Part shown: piece by piece, positions 1 through 10,680 of the stretch
Layout of the letters: every line of letters starts with the position of its first letter
How positions within the stretch are numbered: the first letter of the stretch is position 1
NCBI RefSeq assembly: GCF_001949145.1
Contig: NW_019091400.1
Coordinates: 1,092,126 to 1,127,254, forward strand
Reading direction: 5' to 3'
Length of the DNA stretch: 35,129 bases
DNA from: Acanthaster planci
Taxonomy: Eukaryota > Echinodermata > Asteroidea > Valvatida > Acanthasteridae
Translations under genes and position numbers: made by a program
Notes under the pieces: model-generated
The model's input: the letters and a program-made list of their open reading frames with translations, nothing else
Databases searched by the model: none
What the model was told of the DNA's origin: nothing

Positions 1-1600
1 ACCAACAAGTTTTTAAGATAAGAACTGTTGATGCAGGATAAAAACTGATGAATGACCCACCCACCAAGAAATAGCTGTCCGTTGGTTGTTTAAAATCTGG
101 CAGTGTCAAGCGCGATAATAAACTGAAGAGTGAGATAAAAAAAAGGTTCAGAGTCTTTAAACTGTGATAAATTGATGAGCTGGTTATCGGCTGAATCTCG
201 TTTTCATCCTGCCCACTTGAACTCGTGTGTTGAGTAAATGACAGAACCTTCATTAAGACGGATTATTTAAGAAAAGAAATTATACTGTCACTGATGAAAA
301 AGAAAGATTTGACTGACAACTTTGCATCATTCAGCTCTTTTACAAACCCTGAAGGTGACAGCTGAAAATGATTCATAGGCAGTTTCTTCTTTTTTTATAT
401 ATTTACTCTTAATCTGTGCTCATTCTGTCTTCCAAAAATTAACTCCCCGTCATTTTTCACTGGTTGATATTTGCACAGTCCTTAAAATTTCCTTTGATAT
501 TTACTCACTTAATGTATCTTGTTAGCCTGTATGTCAAGTGCTGCTGTAGCTGATGATGTTTATCTTGGAAGATGTGATTGGACCGTCTCATCTTGATGAT
601 GACAAGGGGCATACTGGCTGATGGAATTACTTTGAGATTTACATTGGTCCTCACTGGGATGTCTGCTCTGGTAAATACTTGTGAAAAAATGTTGAGAGTA
701 ATTTGTGTTCTACTCCTGAGAACAGTGTGAGCACACTTACTCAACACTAATGATTTGCTGGGTTGTCATCAGGAAGGTGGGGGGGGGATTCTGTCTAATA
801 AAGTAGTGGGAGACTAAAAAAAAACATTAAGGGGTCAACTCTTAAAGATACCAATATGCAGCAAAGTTTGAATGCAAACTTCAAATTCTCCAAATGTTGA
901 TGGTTTGTGTTTGCTTTTAACCTAGCTGTTATGTGTTTGTGTTAGTCCAAACATCTTTGTTGAAATGCCCTTCATTCCCTTCCAGCATTTGTTTCCCGAA
1001 CAAGTCATCTTGCCAATTCACACGGGCCCTCTGTCTGATGTTTTCTTTCGTCTTCTTTGATGAGGCACCTACAGGTACATTGTAGCAATACCTACTTGCC
1101 CCTCCCACACACACATACACAGAGCAACAATGTGGTCAGTTCCAATGGCACAGGGCAATCAAATGTCTAAATCTGTCATTATTCCTGTCAAATCTGTATG
1201 TAAACGCAATCTCCTGTATTGTCGCTCTCCCTGGGGTCTCTCCGTGTGTTTCCAGATGAAGATGGTTTACTGTCCATATCCCAGAGAGATTTTTGTGTGT
1301 GTGTCTCTCCAGCAGAATGTGCAACATGATGAAATGAATTCCCGAAAAAAAATACTAGGAGATATAAAAAAGGCTCCCCCTTAAACCCCCCCCCATATGA
1401 AAAATTGAGAGCAAAAGCAATTTTTATATTCCTGCAAAAAAAGCTTTTTAGAGGGATCCATGGACAAAGGTGTTGATCCTTTGTAATTGGTTATGAATAA
1501 CCAATGAGGCTGTTGAAATCTTATGTAAATCTTCCTCTAAGAACAGTCAAAGATTTGCCCTGTTGGCTTTGGAGCAGTGTGAGAACACATTTCCTTCCAT
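1..1600. other. Non-coding background
   Basis: AT-rich sequence with stops in every frame and no recognisable gene. It holds a G-run near 779-787, a C-run near 1385-1393 and several A-runs. The part around 950-1110 is more complex and less homopolymeric, but I can tie it to no motif. Nothing else stands out. Confidence 0.6.
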
Positions 1601-1690
1601 GAGTGTGAAAGCTTTAGCCTGGTCGTCACGTCACATGATGAGAGCCAGTTACCCTGGAGCTAGTCTGCAAACTTCCTTTTCATTCTTTGA
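1600..1690. promoter_or_regulatory. Candidate regulatory island with CRE-like half-site
   Basis: A short, complex, homopolymer-free stretch. An ACGTCA word at 1628-1633 (a CRE/bZIP half-site on the complementary strand) is followed directly by CACATG, an E-box-type word. Both are common by chance, so the call rests mainly on contrast with the flanking AT-rich DNA. It could simply be unique background. Confidence 0.15.
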
Positions 1691-4600
1691 TTTCTCAAAG
1701 TCTTTTTGCAGGCATGTTTTTAGGTCGTAGTAGGTTATGTTAATAATGCATAAAAAACCTTATACTTTTTTTTGGTACAAAACTTTATTTTGCAGCTGGA
1801 GTTCTTGTAGATTACTTTCTTTTATTTATTTATCGAGGTGTTATCACTCTGGTATATCTGTGACATTTTAAGATGTTTCCCAGTGTGGTTTGGATAACAA
1901 GCAATATCAAAAAGGACAAACTTACAACGGTCCATATGGACACTTGGTTAAAGATGTCAGGGTAATCACTACAGTTGTATTTGGCCATCAGTTTTAAGTC
2001 TTGTGCCATTACAGATATAAGTTTCCCTAGTCTGTCATTCTTTTTAACAAGTGACATTGTCCTCTGGTTGTACTGAAACCGATTTTCTTTGCTTATTTCA
2101 TGATGAGGGAGGTTTGTTTGGAGGGAGTTGTGATGTGTTGTGCTGACCCACGGGTATTACCTTTTCCTGAGCTTCGGAAAAAAATAGAATGCTCACTGGT
2201 TCACCTTGTATGGGTAGTTTCAAAACACCCTGAGATGAAGCAGTCAACATTGGTAAGTCCCACAGATTCTGCTTGATTTAAGCAATAACAGATTTATTTG
2301 ATTTAATACATATAAAGTATATCTATTTCAATTAGAAATTTGTTGAAGATTTACTAGCACTTTTTAAACATCCTCTTGATGAAATGTTTGAAGCCAGCTC
2401 TTTGGTGCAAGCACATTGCATTGCATACAATGTGCACACCATATATACATTTTCACACTGTGCCAGTGGTCCAGTACTTTGGGTGCTATTGGGTATTGTT
2501 TGCTTGGGCCATGAAAAGTAAGACAGCAAATATAGCAGAAGTCATGTGGCAACCTCTCGGCCCATGAAGATACAGAGCCTGTAGGTGAGGTGTCATAATC
2601 AGAGAAATGTATAAACATCTGCGTCACATTGTAGATGGTAACTTTTTTGAGGGAGTAAAAAGTTTCTGTATGAGGTATATGTAATATCTGGGTTTACACT
2701 TTGATGACTCAACCAATATAGTCCCTGGCGTTCATTGCCATTATCCGGATCAGAAAGAAAAAGATGAGGAAAAGGTAAAGGCCAGTACCGTCAAATTTGA
2801 CATTTGGGACGAATGAACTGCTTCAGACCGTGTTCATCTTTGAATATTCAAAACTTTGAAAGCTAATTCTTATCCTAATCAACTTTTTCATGTTGTCATT
2901 TTCCTTTTGTTTTCAGTTACTGTAATCTCAATTTCTCATTCTTGTTGTAAACTGGATTTTGGTCACACAGTCCAAAACGGGGGCGTGTGTTTTGAATTTG
3001 GTTTCAGGCCATTTTTAAGACTTCACACCACGTAGTCTTACTTTTTTAACCATCTCGTGCATAAAGCCTGCCCTTTACAGATCTACCATTTCTAAACAGT
3101 TCTGCATTTAGCCCACTACCTGCTTGCAGGTCGAACCGGCAAACACCATTCAAATATCAGAGGTGCAAATTTAAAAGTCAGATGCCAAACCACCTCCCCC
3201 ACCAAAAAAAAGAAAAAAAAAAGAATTAAGGATATAAAGCCTTGGTAAGAAAAGAAAGAAATATGAATATTTATAAACAGTGTTCTTCATCACCATCTTG
3301 TTCCTTGTCTTGTGCGTCGTTATCCTCATTGCAGTGGACATTTGTCTTGTTCCTCCTGGCGGATCATGACAAGGCATTTCTGGCAACGGTGCCGCTTTCA
3401 CACTTCCAGCGGGCCATTTGGCACCGTCATAAATATTTCATATTTTCTGCAACTCGACTCCGCTGAAAGCCCAGGACTTGGGCCGCAGGATGATGTGGCC
3501 ACGCGTGCATAGACTTCATCAAAAGTTGTTGTCGTGCACGGACCCCCTCTTTTTCTCTGCCTGTATGTATGCGTATGTGTGTTTTCGTCTTTATTTTTGG
3601 ATCATATTGATCTGCTGTGTCTTGCATTTGGCCATGATCAGAAGAGCCTCACTGCAGAACATAAGATCTATGAATTACCGATTTCAGAATTGCCCATAGA
3701 CAAAGTGCAGGCAGAGTTATTTTAATATGGACTGAATAGTACACTTCATGCCAATGCACTGTCTGATAGTTTGCTCAAAATCATGGTTTGTAAAGCTGAA
3801 AATTTCAAGTAATGGTCTGTTGTATCCATGTCACCAAGAACAGGGATTGAATAGGAATGAAAAGAGGGGATTTAAGAATAGGTAGAGGAATAGGCCAATG
3901 TATTGTGCAAGGAATTCTGTGAAAATCTCAGGAGGAAAAAACCCATAGTGTGCCAATAGTACTAGTGTCCATTTTTCAAAAATCTTGGAAAAGTTGTTTT
4001 ACTATATACATTGATTAAATGCTCTATAATAGAATATGAATTATTATAGTAGAAATATGATTAGGAACAGAATCATCAGTGGGCATCGCCTTAACATAGA
4101 GGACAGTCACCACAGCCAAAGAGATTTTCCAGTCCTCTGGGTCCTTTCTTTTGTTTAGCATGGTCCTCTGTGGGGAGTGCCAGAGCTTAGGCTATGGCCA
4201 TGGTTATAGGAAAAATGCCTTGCCCTCGATGGTAAAGTAAAACATAACTGTGGCACTTAATGGCACAGAGTACATGTATGTACATGCATCACTAGTGTTG
4301 GTGCAGACCTGAACCCTGGGGATGGTGTTGGGGGTGTTGCATACAAGGCTCGGCCCAGTATTTTTCATTGTAACACCTGAGGGGGTACAAGTGTGCAAAG
4401 CTCTTGGGAAGGGTGATTCCATGCCCATGCCAGAGAGGGGTGTGAAGAAGAATTAGGGATATAGGCAGAGATGTTCACACATGATGGCTGTTTGGTCCCT
4501 TCAACAAAAAAAGGGGCAATTGAAGTAGAAAGTTCTACCCAAGGAAACAGGTTTTTTGATCCTGTCTGGATTTAAAGATGCCAAGTTTGGAAGAAGTAAG

Positions 4601-5255
4601 ACTTTTGAAGACACATTTTGAGGATTTGAGCATTATGAACCCAGGGGTTTTGCATGAGTTAGTTTTGCTGGGAACCCAAATCTTCAACTCTGTAAGAAAG
4701 CTTTCAAGGATCATCAGTCACCATGTAAAGAAGTAGTAGAAGGGCTGAACCCTCAGTCCAGTAAAATCCTTCAAAATCTATCAACGAATTACGAAGAATC
4801 TGGAAACATTACAGTCAGTGAGTAGAAATTCTCGATGAGTGGCACCTTGTGCTTGTTCTTATCAGAAATAGAACATTCCTAAGTGTCTTTAGCGTACACT
4901 AAATTGTCATTGCAAGTTTAAAGGGAAATTAGCAGCGATGGGCTACTGGCTTTTATTTTCCTTGAGTGGATGCCCTTTGAAAGTCATGCATTCCAAAACT
5001 TTACCTGTCAACTCTAATTATTCCTCTTCGGCCTTTGTAGTTAGTTTCCCAATTTTGTGAGCATTGCAGCTTGGTGTAATTTGAACTGTGACGTGGGCTA
5101 CAGTACCTTTCTCACTTCTAACGACTGGCACACATCACACAGGATATGCATGGCACCTTACAGAGACTTCCCCTCCCCTCACACACACACATACACTCGG
5201 TATTCTGGGCCAGAGACGAAGCCCCAAACGGAAGCATTCATGGATTATTAACCAA
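1690..5255. other. Long non-coding background
   Basis: No gene, no clear mobile element and no long repeat seen. Small structures include an AT-only hairpin at 4024-4049 (8-bp perfect arms, 10-base loop), an A-rich tract near 3203-3223, and a short CA microsatellite at 5180-5195 that reads ACACACACAC then ATACAC. Stops are frequent in all frames, and the few short open frames overlap each other on opposite strands with no family resemblance. Confidence 0.55.
5180..5195. repeat. CA microsatellite, short
   Basis: A dinucleotide CA run of about five units, followed by an interrupted ATACAC. It is too short to be informative beyond simple-sequence drift. Confidence 0.6.
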
Positions 5256-5259
5256 GCTT

Positions 5260-5480
5260 CAGCCATTCATCATGGGGCAACGTTGTGACAACGAGCCAAG
5301 GTGACAACCCCCCCAACTACCACATCCAAGACAGCAGTATCATATGCTATTGGTCTCTGGCCCCTGCGACTGGCCCGAGAGCTCTGCGCAAAAGGCCATG
5401 TTAAAAAGATTTTCAGATTCTTCTCTGAAGTCTGTGTCAAAATGTGTCGTTTTGTCACTGTCAACACTTGGCCAAAGGAA
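5260..5480. promoter_or_regulatory. Candidate regulatory island
   Basis: A complex segment with more CpG than its surroundings. At its left edge lies a perfect short inverted repeat, CGTTGT-G-ACAACG (5281-5293), overlapping the palindrome CAACGTTG (5278-5285). Both strands carry 84-90-codon open frames here, but the open frames are mutually antisense and resemble no family, so they look like by-products of a low-stop, balanced-composition stretch. A conserved non-coding element is the best guess; no conservation evidence is available. Confidence 0.25.
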
Positions 5481-5799
5481 CTTTTTGAGTATTTATCTAG
5501 ATTCTCTCTGCCTCCATTTTCAACAGAAAAACAAATAAACAATTGTTCCTTCTAACAAAATAAACAAATTAACATAATCAATCCATTTTATACGCACATT
5601 TCCTATTATTTGTTGTACAAAAAAGCACAAAAGCATATCAGAAATTAAATCTCTGTTCAACAAACTCGCGGCTTTAGTTTCTACAGGTGCTTTTATATTT
5701 TCCTTTGAGGGGAAAAATAAAGCCAGTGATAGATTGAAAAAAGGGGATTGAACAAACTGGAAACCTGAGCCTTTTTTGTTCTGGTCAGATCGTTGGAAT

Positions 5800-5970
5800 G
5801 TACATGTTTATAGCATGCATGGCTGACAGACGTATGCCAAATGCAACTGCGGTAAAGTCACGGCCGATTTGCGACTCGGTGTTATTTGTGTAGATGCTGC
5901 TCAGCTGTAGGGGCCAACTGGCCAGGCTCCGGTCACACCCAATTGGCATTAATAAGAATTCCAACACTCC
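5800..5970. promoter_or_regulatory. Candidate regulatory island with TALE-type word
   Basis: A complex stretch with several CpGs and little simple sequence. It contains TGACAG (5824-5829), the core bound by Meis/TGIF-class TALE homeodomain proteins. It also has the self-complementary GGCCAACTGGCC region around 5912-5923 and a TTGGCATTAATAAG stretch near 5943-5956 with a TTAAT homeodomain-type core. The motif assignments are known consensus matches; that they function here is inference. Confidence 0.25.
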
Positions 5971-6488
5971 CCCCCCTAAAAAAGAAGTAAAACCCTTGGT
6001 ATGCATGAAACTATACATTCTCTGGCCTGAGTCAGTCATGTGTGGAATGTATTGAGTAAATGGGATGTTGCATTTGATGGTTGAGATTGGCCTAGCTAGC
6101 GATCATTGCTTGTCCTTTGTTATATACTTCTGTTTGTGGGAACAGCTTTGAGCCTGAAATGGAGATGATTTTGTCATCGTAAGTTAGGAGTATTGCATGT
6201 GCAAAAGGATTCACTCTTATTGAACAAGAGCCTGCTTCTCCATAGATGGGTGCCTTGCCTTGCACGCAAAGGATAAGCTGCATTGATTGGAGTCCATGGG
6301 AACCGACTCTCCTTTGATAACCTCCTATCCTGAAGAATCTTCTTTGAATTTCCAAACATACATGTACAGTCTATACTGAGTTTGTGCAAGTTTACTAGAA
6401 GCATTAGTCAGGCAAACTGAACATAGTGAAGTCTTTAAGGTATTATGTTTGCAGAGACTGAGTTTCTACCTTCAGTCAAAGGCCGTGT
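5970..6488. other. Non-coding background
   Basis: Mixed-composition sequence without gene-like features. An overlapping pair of 76-87-codon antisense open frames shows no recognisable domain. Confidence 0.5.
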
Positions 6489-6525
6489 CTTCCAGAAACG
6501 GGCTTCCAGAAACGGGCTTCCAGAG
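6489..6525. repeat. 14-bp tandem repeat, 2.6 copies
   Basis: The unit CTTCCAGAAACGGG occurs at 6489-6502 and 6503-6516, identical in both copies, and CTTCCAGAG at 6517-6525 starts a third copy that decays. The GAAAC/TTCC content does not form a recognised site. The perfect identity of the two units suggests a recent local duplication. The repeat abuts the inverted repeat that begins at 6524. Confidence 0.85.
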
Positions 6526-6592
6526 CTAGGGCTAGGTCTATTGTCTACGCATCTCTGCACATTTCAAATGGAGGGAAGACCTAGACCTAGCT
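6524..6592. repeat. 16-bp inverted repeat built from CTAGG units
   Basis: The left arm AGCTAGGGCTAGGTCT (6524-6539) pairs with the right arm AGACCTAGACCTAGCT (6577-6592) with one mismatch across a 37-base loop. The arms are themselves two tandem CTAGG-type units. This could be a degenerate miniature element or a chance hairpin; no target-site duplication was found. Confidence 0.7.
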
Positions 6593-7726
6593 CAAGACAA
6601 CAGATTCGGATGCAGCCAGTTTGTTTCTTGACTGGATTTTGAAGATGGCCTTAAAAGTACTGTATGATTATATCCAACTCACTTTCACTTTTAGAAATGA
6701 TCTGGAAGCTTTGAATAAGTAGTGGAAAATTTTCACAAAACTCAATCTCCCCTACCAAGAAAAAAATGCTATTAAGAAATTCAAGATGGATTCCAAACAC
6801 ACACAGCTTTGTCTGTTTAAAGCTGTGCCAAACGAGGACGCTTTTGTTTTGGGGTACCGGTACATCTGGTAGTGTTATCAACTCTGTTGACACTACATCA
6901 CAACGTTCAACAACCATTTGCAGAATCATTGACATCTTAATACTTAGAACCACTCTCCTTTATTTCCCTACATGATTTTTAACCACTCTGTGCCGGGGTG
7001 CCCGGTACCGGAGACGTTGGCTTTATATGCATAGCCGGGGTGCCCGAAATGGGACAAAGGAGCTGGGCCTTGTAACAAAAGACCGTATATACTTGGAACA
7101 AAAGACCGAACTACTGGGAATTGCCATTGTTTTTCTGTTGGCATTAGCGGAAGTAATCTGTCATTGTTTTGAAATGGTATACCACTGTTTGCGGCATTAG
7201 GTGCCTGCGGATTATCAGCAGGGACAAAGTGCTCCAGCACTCCAGTGATGAGCGATACAATACCGTTGCATGCTAATCTGGCCGCATTTGAAAAGACACC
7301 ACTGCCATTCAGCAATGCATTGGACCAGTTTCGGGAACAAAGGAAATTACGCAACACTGCACAATCTGGGCTCTCTTCACTGAGCGGCAGGCCTGGCAGC
7401 AAAACTTGGGCGTCAATGGAGGTTGCCTGTCAGATTAAAGTAGCCATCAGACAGTCATTCATGTGGGTGTAAACATCCAGTAGACGAAGTTATGAATTTT
7501 TGAAGAATTTTGAAAACCGAAAACCTTGAAAATCGCCGGGGAACTCGTCCCGCATATGCAAATTCCACCAAGCAGGAAGTGGTTAAGGCCATGTTGAAGA
7601 GTTCAATTTCATCTCGACTCAATATTTGATGGTCATTTTATGGATTCACCTGTTCCCATAAGGTTCTGTTCATCACCATAAACAGAATGTGACCCATCAT
7701 AGAATCCAGTTGATTGATTTTTCTCC

Positions 7727-7758
7727 TTTTATTTATTCATTTATTTATTCATTTTTTT
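7727..7758. repeat. TTTA/TTCA microsatellite
   Basis: An imperfect tetranucleotide run alternating TTTA and TTCA units, ending in a T-run. Ordinary simple-sequence DNA. Confidence 0.8.
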
Positions 7759-8116
7759 CAAACTATAGATGTCTAAACTGGCATAGAGATGATACCTCTA
7801 AATGACTGAAATGCATTCTTTTGCCAAGATATAAGTTAGCAAATAAAATGGGAAAACCTGCTGTTGTGTGCTTGAAGTGTGGGCACCAAGTAACCTGTTG
7901 AAGTTAAAGCAAGTGTACGAGGATGTCTGCAAAAGAAACGTTACCCCTTAAGTCAAGGAGAAAGAAAAGGTATTCATGAAAAATTGCTCTCGACGTGTCA
8001 GTTCAGTCTTACCCAAAAGAATTCTCATCAACAACCTTTGGACTTAAATGAGAAATGAAGCACCTTTTAAAGCCTTTATTTCGTTCATCTGAAAAGCTTA
8101 AAATCTGCAGGGGTGC

Positions 8117-8139
8117 CCAGTTGCATAATTTGCAACTGG
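8117..8139. repeat. Perfect 9-bp inverted repeat with 5-base loop
   Basis: CCAGTTGCA, spacer TAATT, then TGCAACTGG. Each arm contains CAGTTG, an E-box-like or Myb-like word (CNGTTR). The exact symmetry makes a dimeric binding site or a small hairpin possible; no further context supports either. Confidence 0.7.
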
Positions 8140-8579
8140 TTCCTGACATTGGTCATTAGGTAGTTTCTGAGGCACGGCCCCACATACCTTATGGTGGAAA
8201 TTTGGGCGAATGAGTGAGGATTGCCAGATTTGGTTTTGCTTGCTGTTTGTGCTGAAAGTTTCAGGGCATTTGGAGTTTATCTACTGAATTTATCCAGAGT
8301 AACTTTCCTTCCCTTCTTGGTGTTTTGTTTTGTCCCTTTCTTTTTGAAGATTCAGTTTACATTTTGAACTATTATCGCTAAAGGTTAACAGGTGAAGTAA
8401 ATTATAGTGTGCATGGGGCTTCTTTTGATTGATATGATCGTTACTGTATAGTTAATAAATTTATTCCAAAATTTTGGAACTTTTTTACCCGTGCTTCTTT
8501 TTTTCTCCTGAGCCAGCAATACTCGTATAAAATGTGGGCTAATGAAACAGTATACCATTAAAAGGAGGGGAAAAAAAGG

Positions 8580-8830
8580 AGAGAAATATCATGCATATCT
8601 GGTGCCGGAGACCCTGCGTCCTAATTTATTGATGGGGTTGTTAGTGTATACGGAGCCATTTTATTATGATTAATGGGCTATCCGGTGGATCTCATTTCAC
8701 CCAGTGATGAGGTGCGCGGTCTGACTAATGAGCTGACTTGAGTCGTGACTAGATTCTTGCGGATGAAAAAAGAGGAGACGGTGCAAGAATCAGTAGCGGT
8801 GCAATTCGTCCCCCCTCCCCACTTCTTCAT
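8580..8830. promoter_or_regulatory. Candidate regulatory island rich in homeodomain words
   Basis: A complex, CpG-containing segment set between A/T-rich tracts. It holds TAATTTATTGATGG (about 8621-8634), which combines a homeodomain core with a TTGATGG word of Pbx/Hox type, and TTATTATGATTAATGG (about 8661-8676) with two further TAAT/ATTA cores. A CTAATGAGCTGAC stretch follows near 8723-8735. The clustering suits a developmental enhancer, but such words are frequent in AT-rich DNA. Small open frames on both strands are not gene-like. Confidence 0.3.
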
Positions 8831-9479
8831 TTCTCTCCACCCCCAGCAACCCTCCAAATGGATGAGAAATATTATGCCCATTCTCTTGACCAAAATTGCA
8901 CCAATGTTGGGGTGTAGATCATCATTAGAGTTAGTAGTTATCTAGATCAGTACCCTTTTAAATTTTCTTCTTTTTTTTTCTTAGAGGTCATTTCAGGTAA
9001 ACTGTTGACTTTGCTATTTTGGGATTGGGAAAATAGTTTTTTGGTCTTTTTGACTGATGAAGATTTCAGGACTAAATAACATTCGTCATTGCTCTAGATT
9101 GTTCTAAATGTTCTAGAGAAATTTGTGAAAAATTATGGAAGTTCTCCATTTTTTTACCGAACGCACTCATAATTCAAAAGAGATCTAAGTCCCTTCTGTT
9201 TGATCAAGTTTGTTGGAAACTTGAAAGAGTTAATTGTAAACTTCTAGTAAACTTGTTTTGGTTTTCTTTTGAGGGAACTTTCATCACTTGTTAACTTTCA
9301 AAATTTAATTAAAAAACCAGAAATAGAAAATTTTTAAAAAGTCAAAGCGTTTTGCTTCTACATTTAGTTCAAAAAAGAGAGAAAGAGCCGGGATGCTTAA
9401 AACAACATCCATATAAGGACAGGGTTCCATCTCTTAAACTCAAGATGGGGGTATTAAGTTTGAAACAGAAGCCGTTGTT
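8831..9479. other. AT-rich non-coding background
   Basis: Dense in A- and T-runs with no repeat family or gene seen. Confidence 0.5.
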
Positions 9480-9684
9480 TTCAGGAGTGGACCATAATTG
9501 ATGATAGTCGCTCTCGAGCCCAGCGCCAGCCGAGGGGAAATTGCGTTAGGTTCTCTAGTAGAAATGTCAACATGTCAGCCCACGCTGCAAATTAGTGTTT
9601 GAAGTGGTGACAAGCCAAGGGGGAAAGGAGGGGCAGGCAAGACATGACGATGATACTATCAACTCAAAAACAAGATGGTCACAA

Positions 9685-9698
9685 GTTGCCATGGCAAC
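9685..9698. promoter_or_regulatory. Perfect palindromic RFX X-box
   Basis: GTTGCCATGGCAAC is a complete symmetric match to the X-box bound by RFX winged-helix factors (GTNRCC, 0-3 bases, RGYAAC). In animals RFX sites of this quality often mark ciliary genes or neuronal enhancers. No gene lies nearby in the window, so a promoter role cannot be assigned. A 14-bp exact match is improbable by chance in 35 kb, although palindromic symmetry alone also occurs for other reasons. Confidence 0.6.
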
Positions 9699-9919
9699 AC
9701 TGTCAGGACAGTAATTATGGGGCAATTCAGCTGGCGAAGTTGCCAAAAAAGGAGTATTTTATATGGTGGTTTATTTCAATTCCTGTCTTTTTTCTCCCTC
9801 CTTTTTTTTTTTTTTACTTTTTGGTATACCTTTTTGCCTCTGGGGCCGCAGGGGCAAATTCTTCAGTTCTCTAGGCGATTTTGGAAACTGATCCTGCAGT
9901 GTCGTATTTCCTTCAGTAC

Positions 9920-9933
9920 ATGAATTAATTCAT
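9920..9933. promoter_or_regulatory. 14-bp palindrome with central TTAA and paired homeodomain cores
   Basis: ATGAATTAATTCAT is perfectly self-complementary and contains TTAATT/AATTAA cores of the kind bound by homeodomain dimers. It lies 220 bp from the X-box in the same island. The binding class is inferred from the core words only. Confidence 0.4.
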
Positions 9934-9990
9934 CGCTGGCGGCAACGACCAGCGGAGATGATACTCTGGGTCTTTTCCAAGAAATTATCA

Positions 9991-10560
9991 TGACGCTGTC
10001 CTGTGTTTAGTGGCCTTAACCACAAATGTCTTGGAGTCATCGGAGAACCTCTCCTGCCCTCTCCCTTATTGTCTGAAACCCCACAGAAGTAGCTAAAATG
10101 AACAGCTCTCTGTAAGTCTCGCCAATGGTTTCAGGGTAGTGTTAGATCATTTGGAAGGGCAGAAAGGAAGAGAAATTAATCAACAGAATTCTTTTCCCCA
10201 AATTATTTTTTTTTAATTCTCATTGTTTGTTTGACTCTGGTGTCCTGGTTCAAATTTCATTCATCTGTTTTGGAATAAAAGCAGATCCAACTTGATTGTT
10301 TATGCCTCCTTGCCTCAGAATTGATATTCCCTGGTCTTTTTGTGTGATGGGTAATAGAAAGAAAAACAACAGAATGATGTGGTTAAAGAAAATCGTGACT
10401 TTTTTCTGTCAAGTTACCAGCAAATGTTCTTTCTTCATTTTGGGTCTGATGAGTTCTTGACTTCCTCTTGTTGTAACTTTGTAACATTGTGTCATTGACA
10501 GTACCAAGAGGAGGAGGGTAGCACGCCCTCCATATATCTTGGCAATTTTTTTTCTCTGTT
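9991..10560. other. Non-coding background
   Basis: Unremarkable mixed sequence with a T-run near 10205-10213. No gene or repeat recognised. Confidence 0.5.
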
Positions 10561-10680
10561 AATGAGCCAATTTGGTATTCCAACAGCGCATGCCCAAAAT
10601 GAAGGTCTGTCCTATCAGCGCCGCTCTATGTGGACTCTTGCACATCCTTTGTTCCCTAATGACCTTGCCTTTTTGAAGTA
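10560..10680. promoter_or_regulatory. Candidate regulatory island, small
   Basis: A short complex stretch containing GCGCATGC (about 10585-10592), a partial match to the NRF1 palindrome, and TATCAGCGCCGCTC just after it. There is no other support. The block is distinguished from its surroundings only by composition. Confidence 0.18.

Larger units (their letters stand above)
6593..8575. other. Non-coding background with small CpG-containing palindromes
   Basis: No gene recognised. The palindromes GTACCGGTAC (6854-6863) and CCGGTACCGG (7002-7011) share the word GGTACCGG. The 13-mer GCCGGGGTGCCCG occurs twice in direct orientation (6992-7004 and 7034-7046). A 144-codon minus-strand open frame (6968-7402) covers this part but has no family resemblance. 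A TTTA/TTCA microsatellite lies at 7727-7758 and a perfect hairpin at 8117-8139. Confidence 0.5.
9480..9990. promoter_or_regulatory. Candidate regulatory island containing a perfect RFX X-box
   Basis: One of the more convincing islands. It holds the exact palindromic X-box at 9685-9698 and TAATTATGGGGCAATT about 13 bases downstream. The 14-bp palindrome ATGAATTAATTCAT (9920-9933) is followed by a CpG-containing GGCGGCAACGACC stretch. A T-run at about 9806-9818 interrupts the block. The flanking 9480-9640 part is also complex and CpG-containing. No transcription start, TATA or initiator element could be identified, so a distal enhancer fits better than a promoter. Confidence 0.35.

Noticed and set aside
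3125-3145. B-box-like word on the minus strand (GGTTCGACCTG)
   Set aside because: The match to the B-box breaks in the last bases, and no A-box or SINE body was found around it.
4718-4740. A miR-1-like word (ATGTAAAGAAGTA)
   Set aside because: The seed start differs from the miR-1 family, and no complementary arm lies within precursor distance. Treated as a chance 13-mer.
6968-7402. 144-codon open frame on the minus strand
   Set aside because: No recognised family, and it overlaps the repeated GCCGGGGTGCCCG words. There is no promoter, exon boundary or downstream signal to support it.
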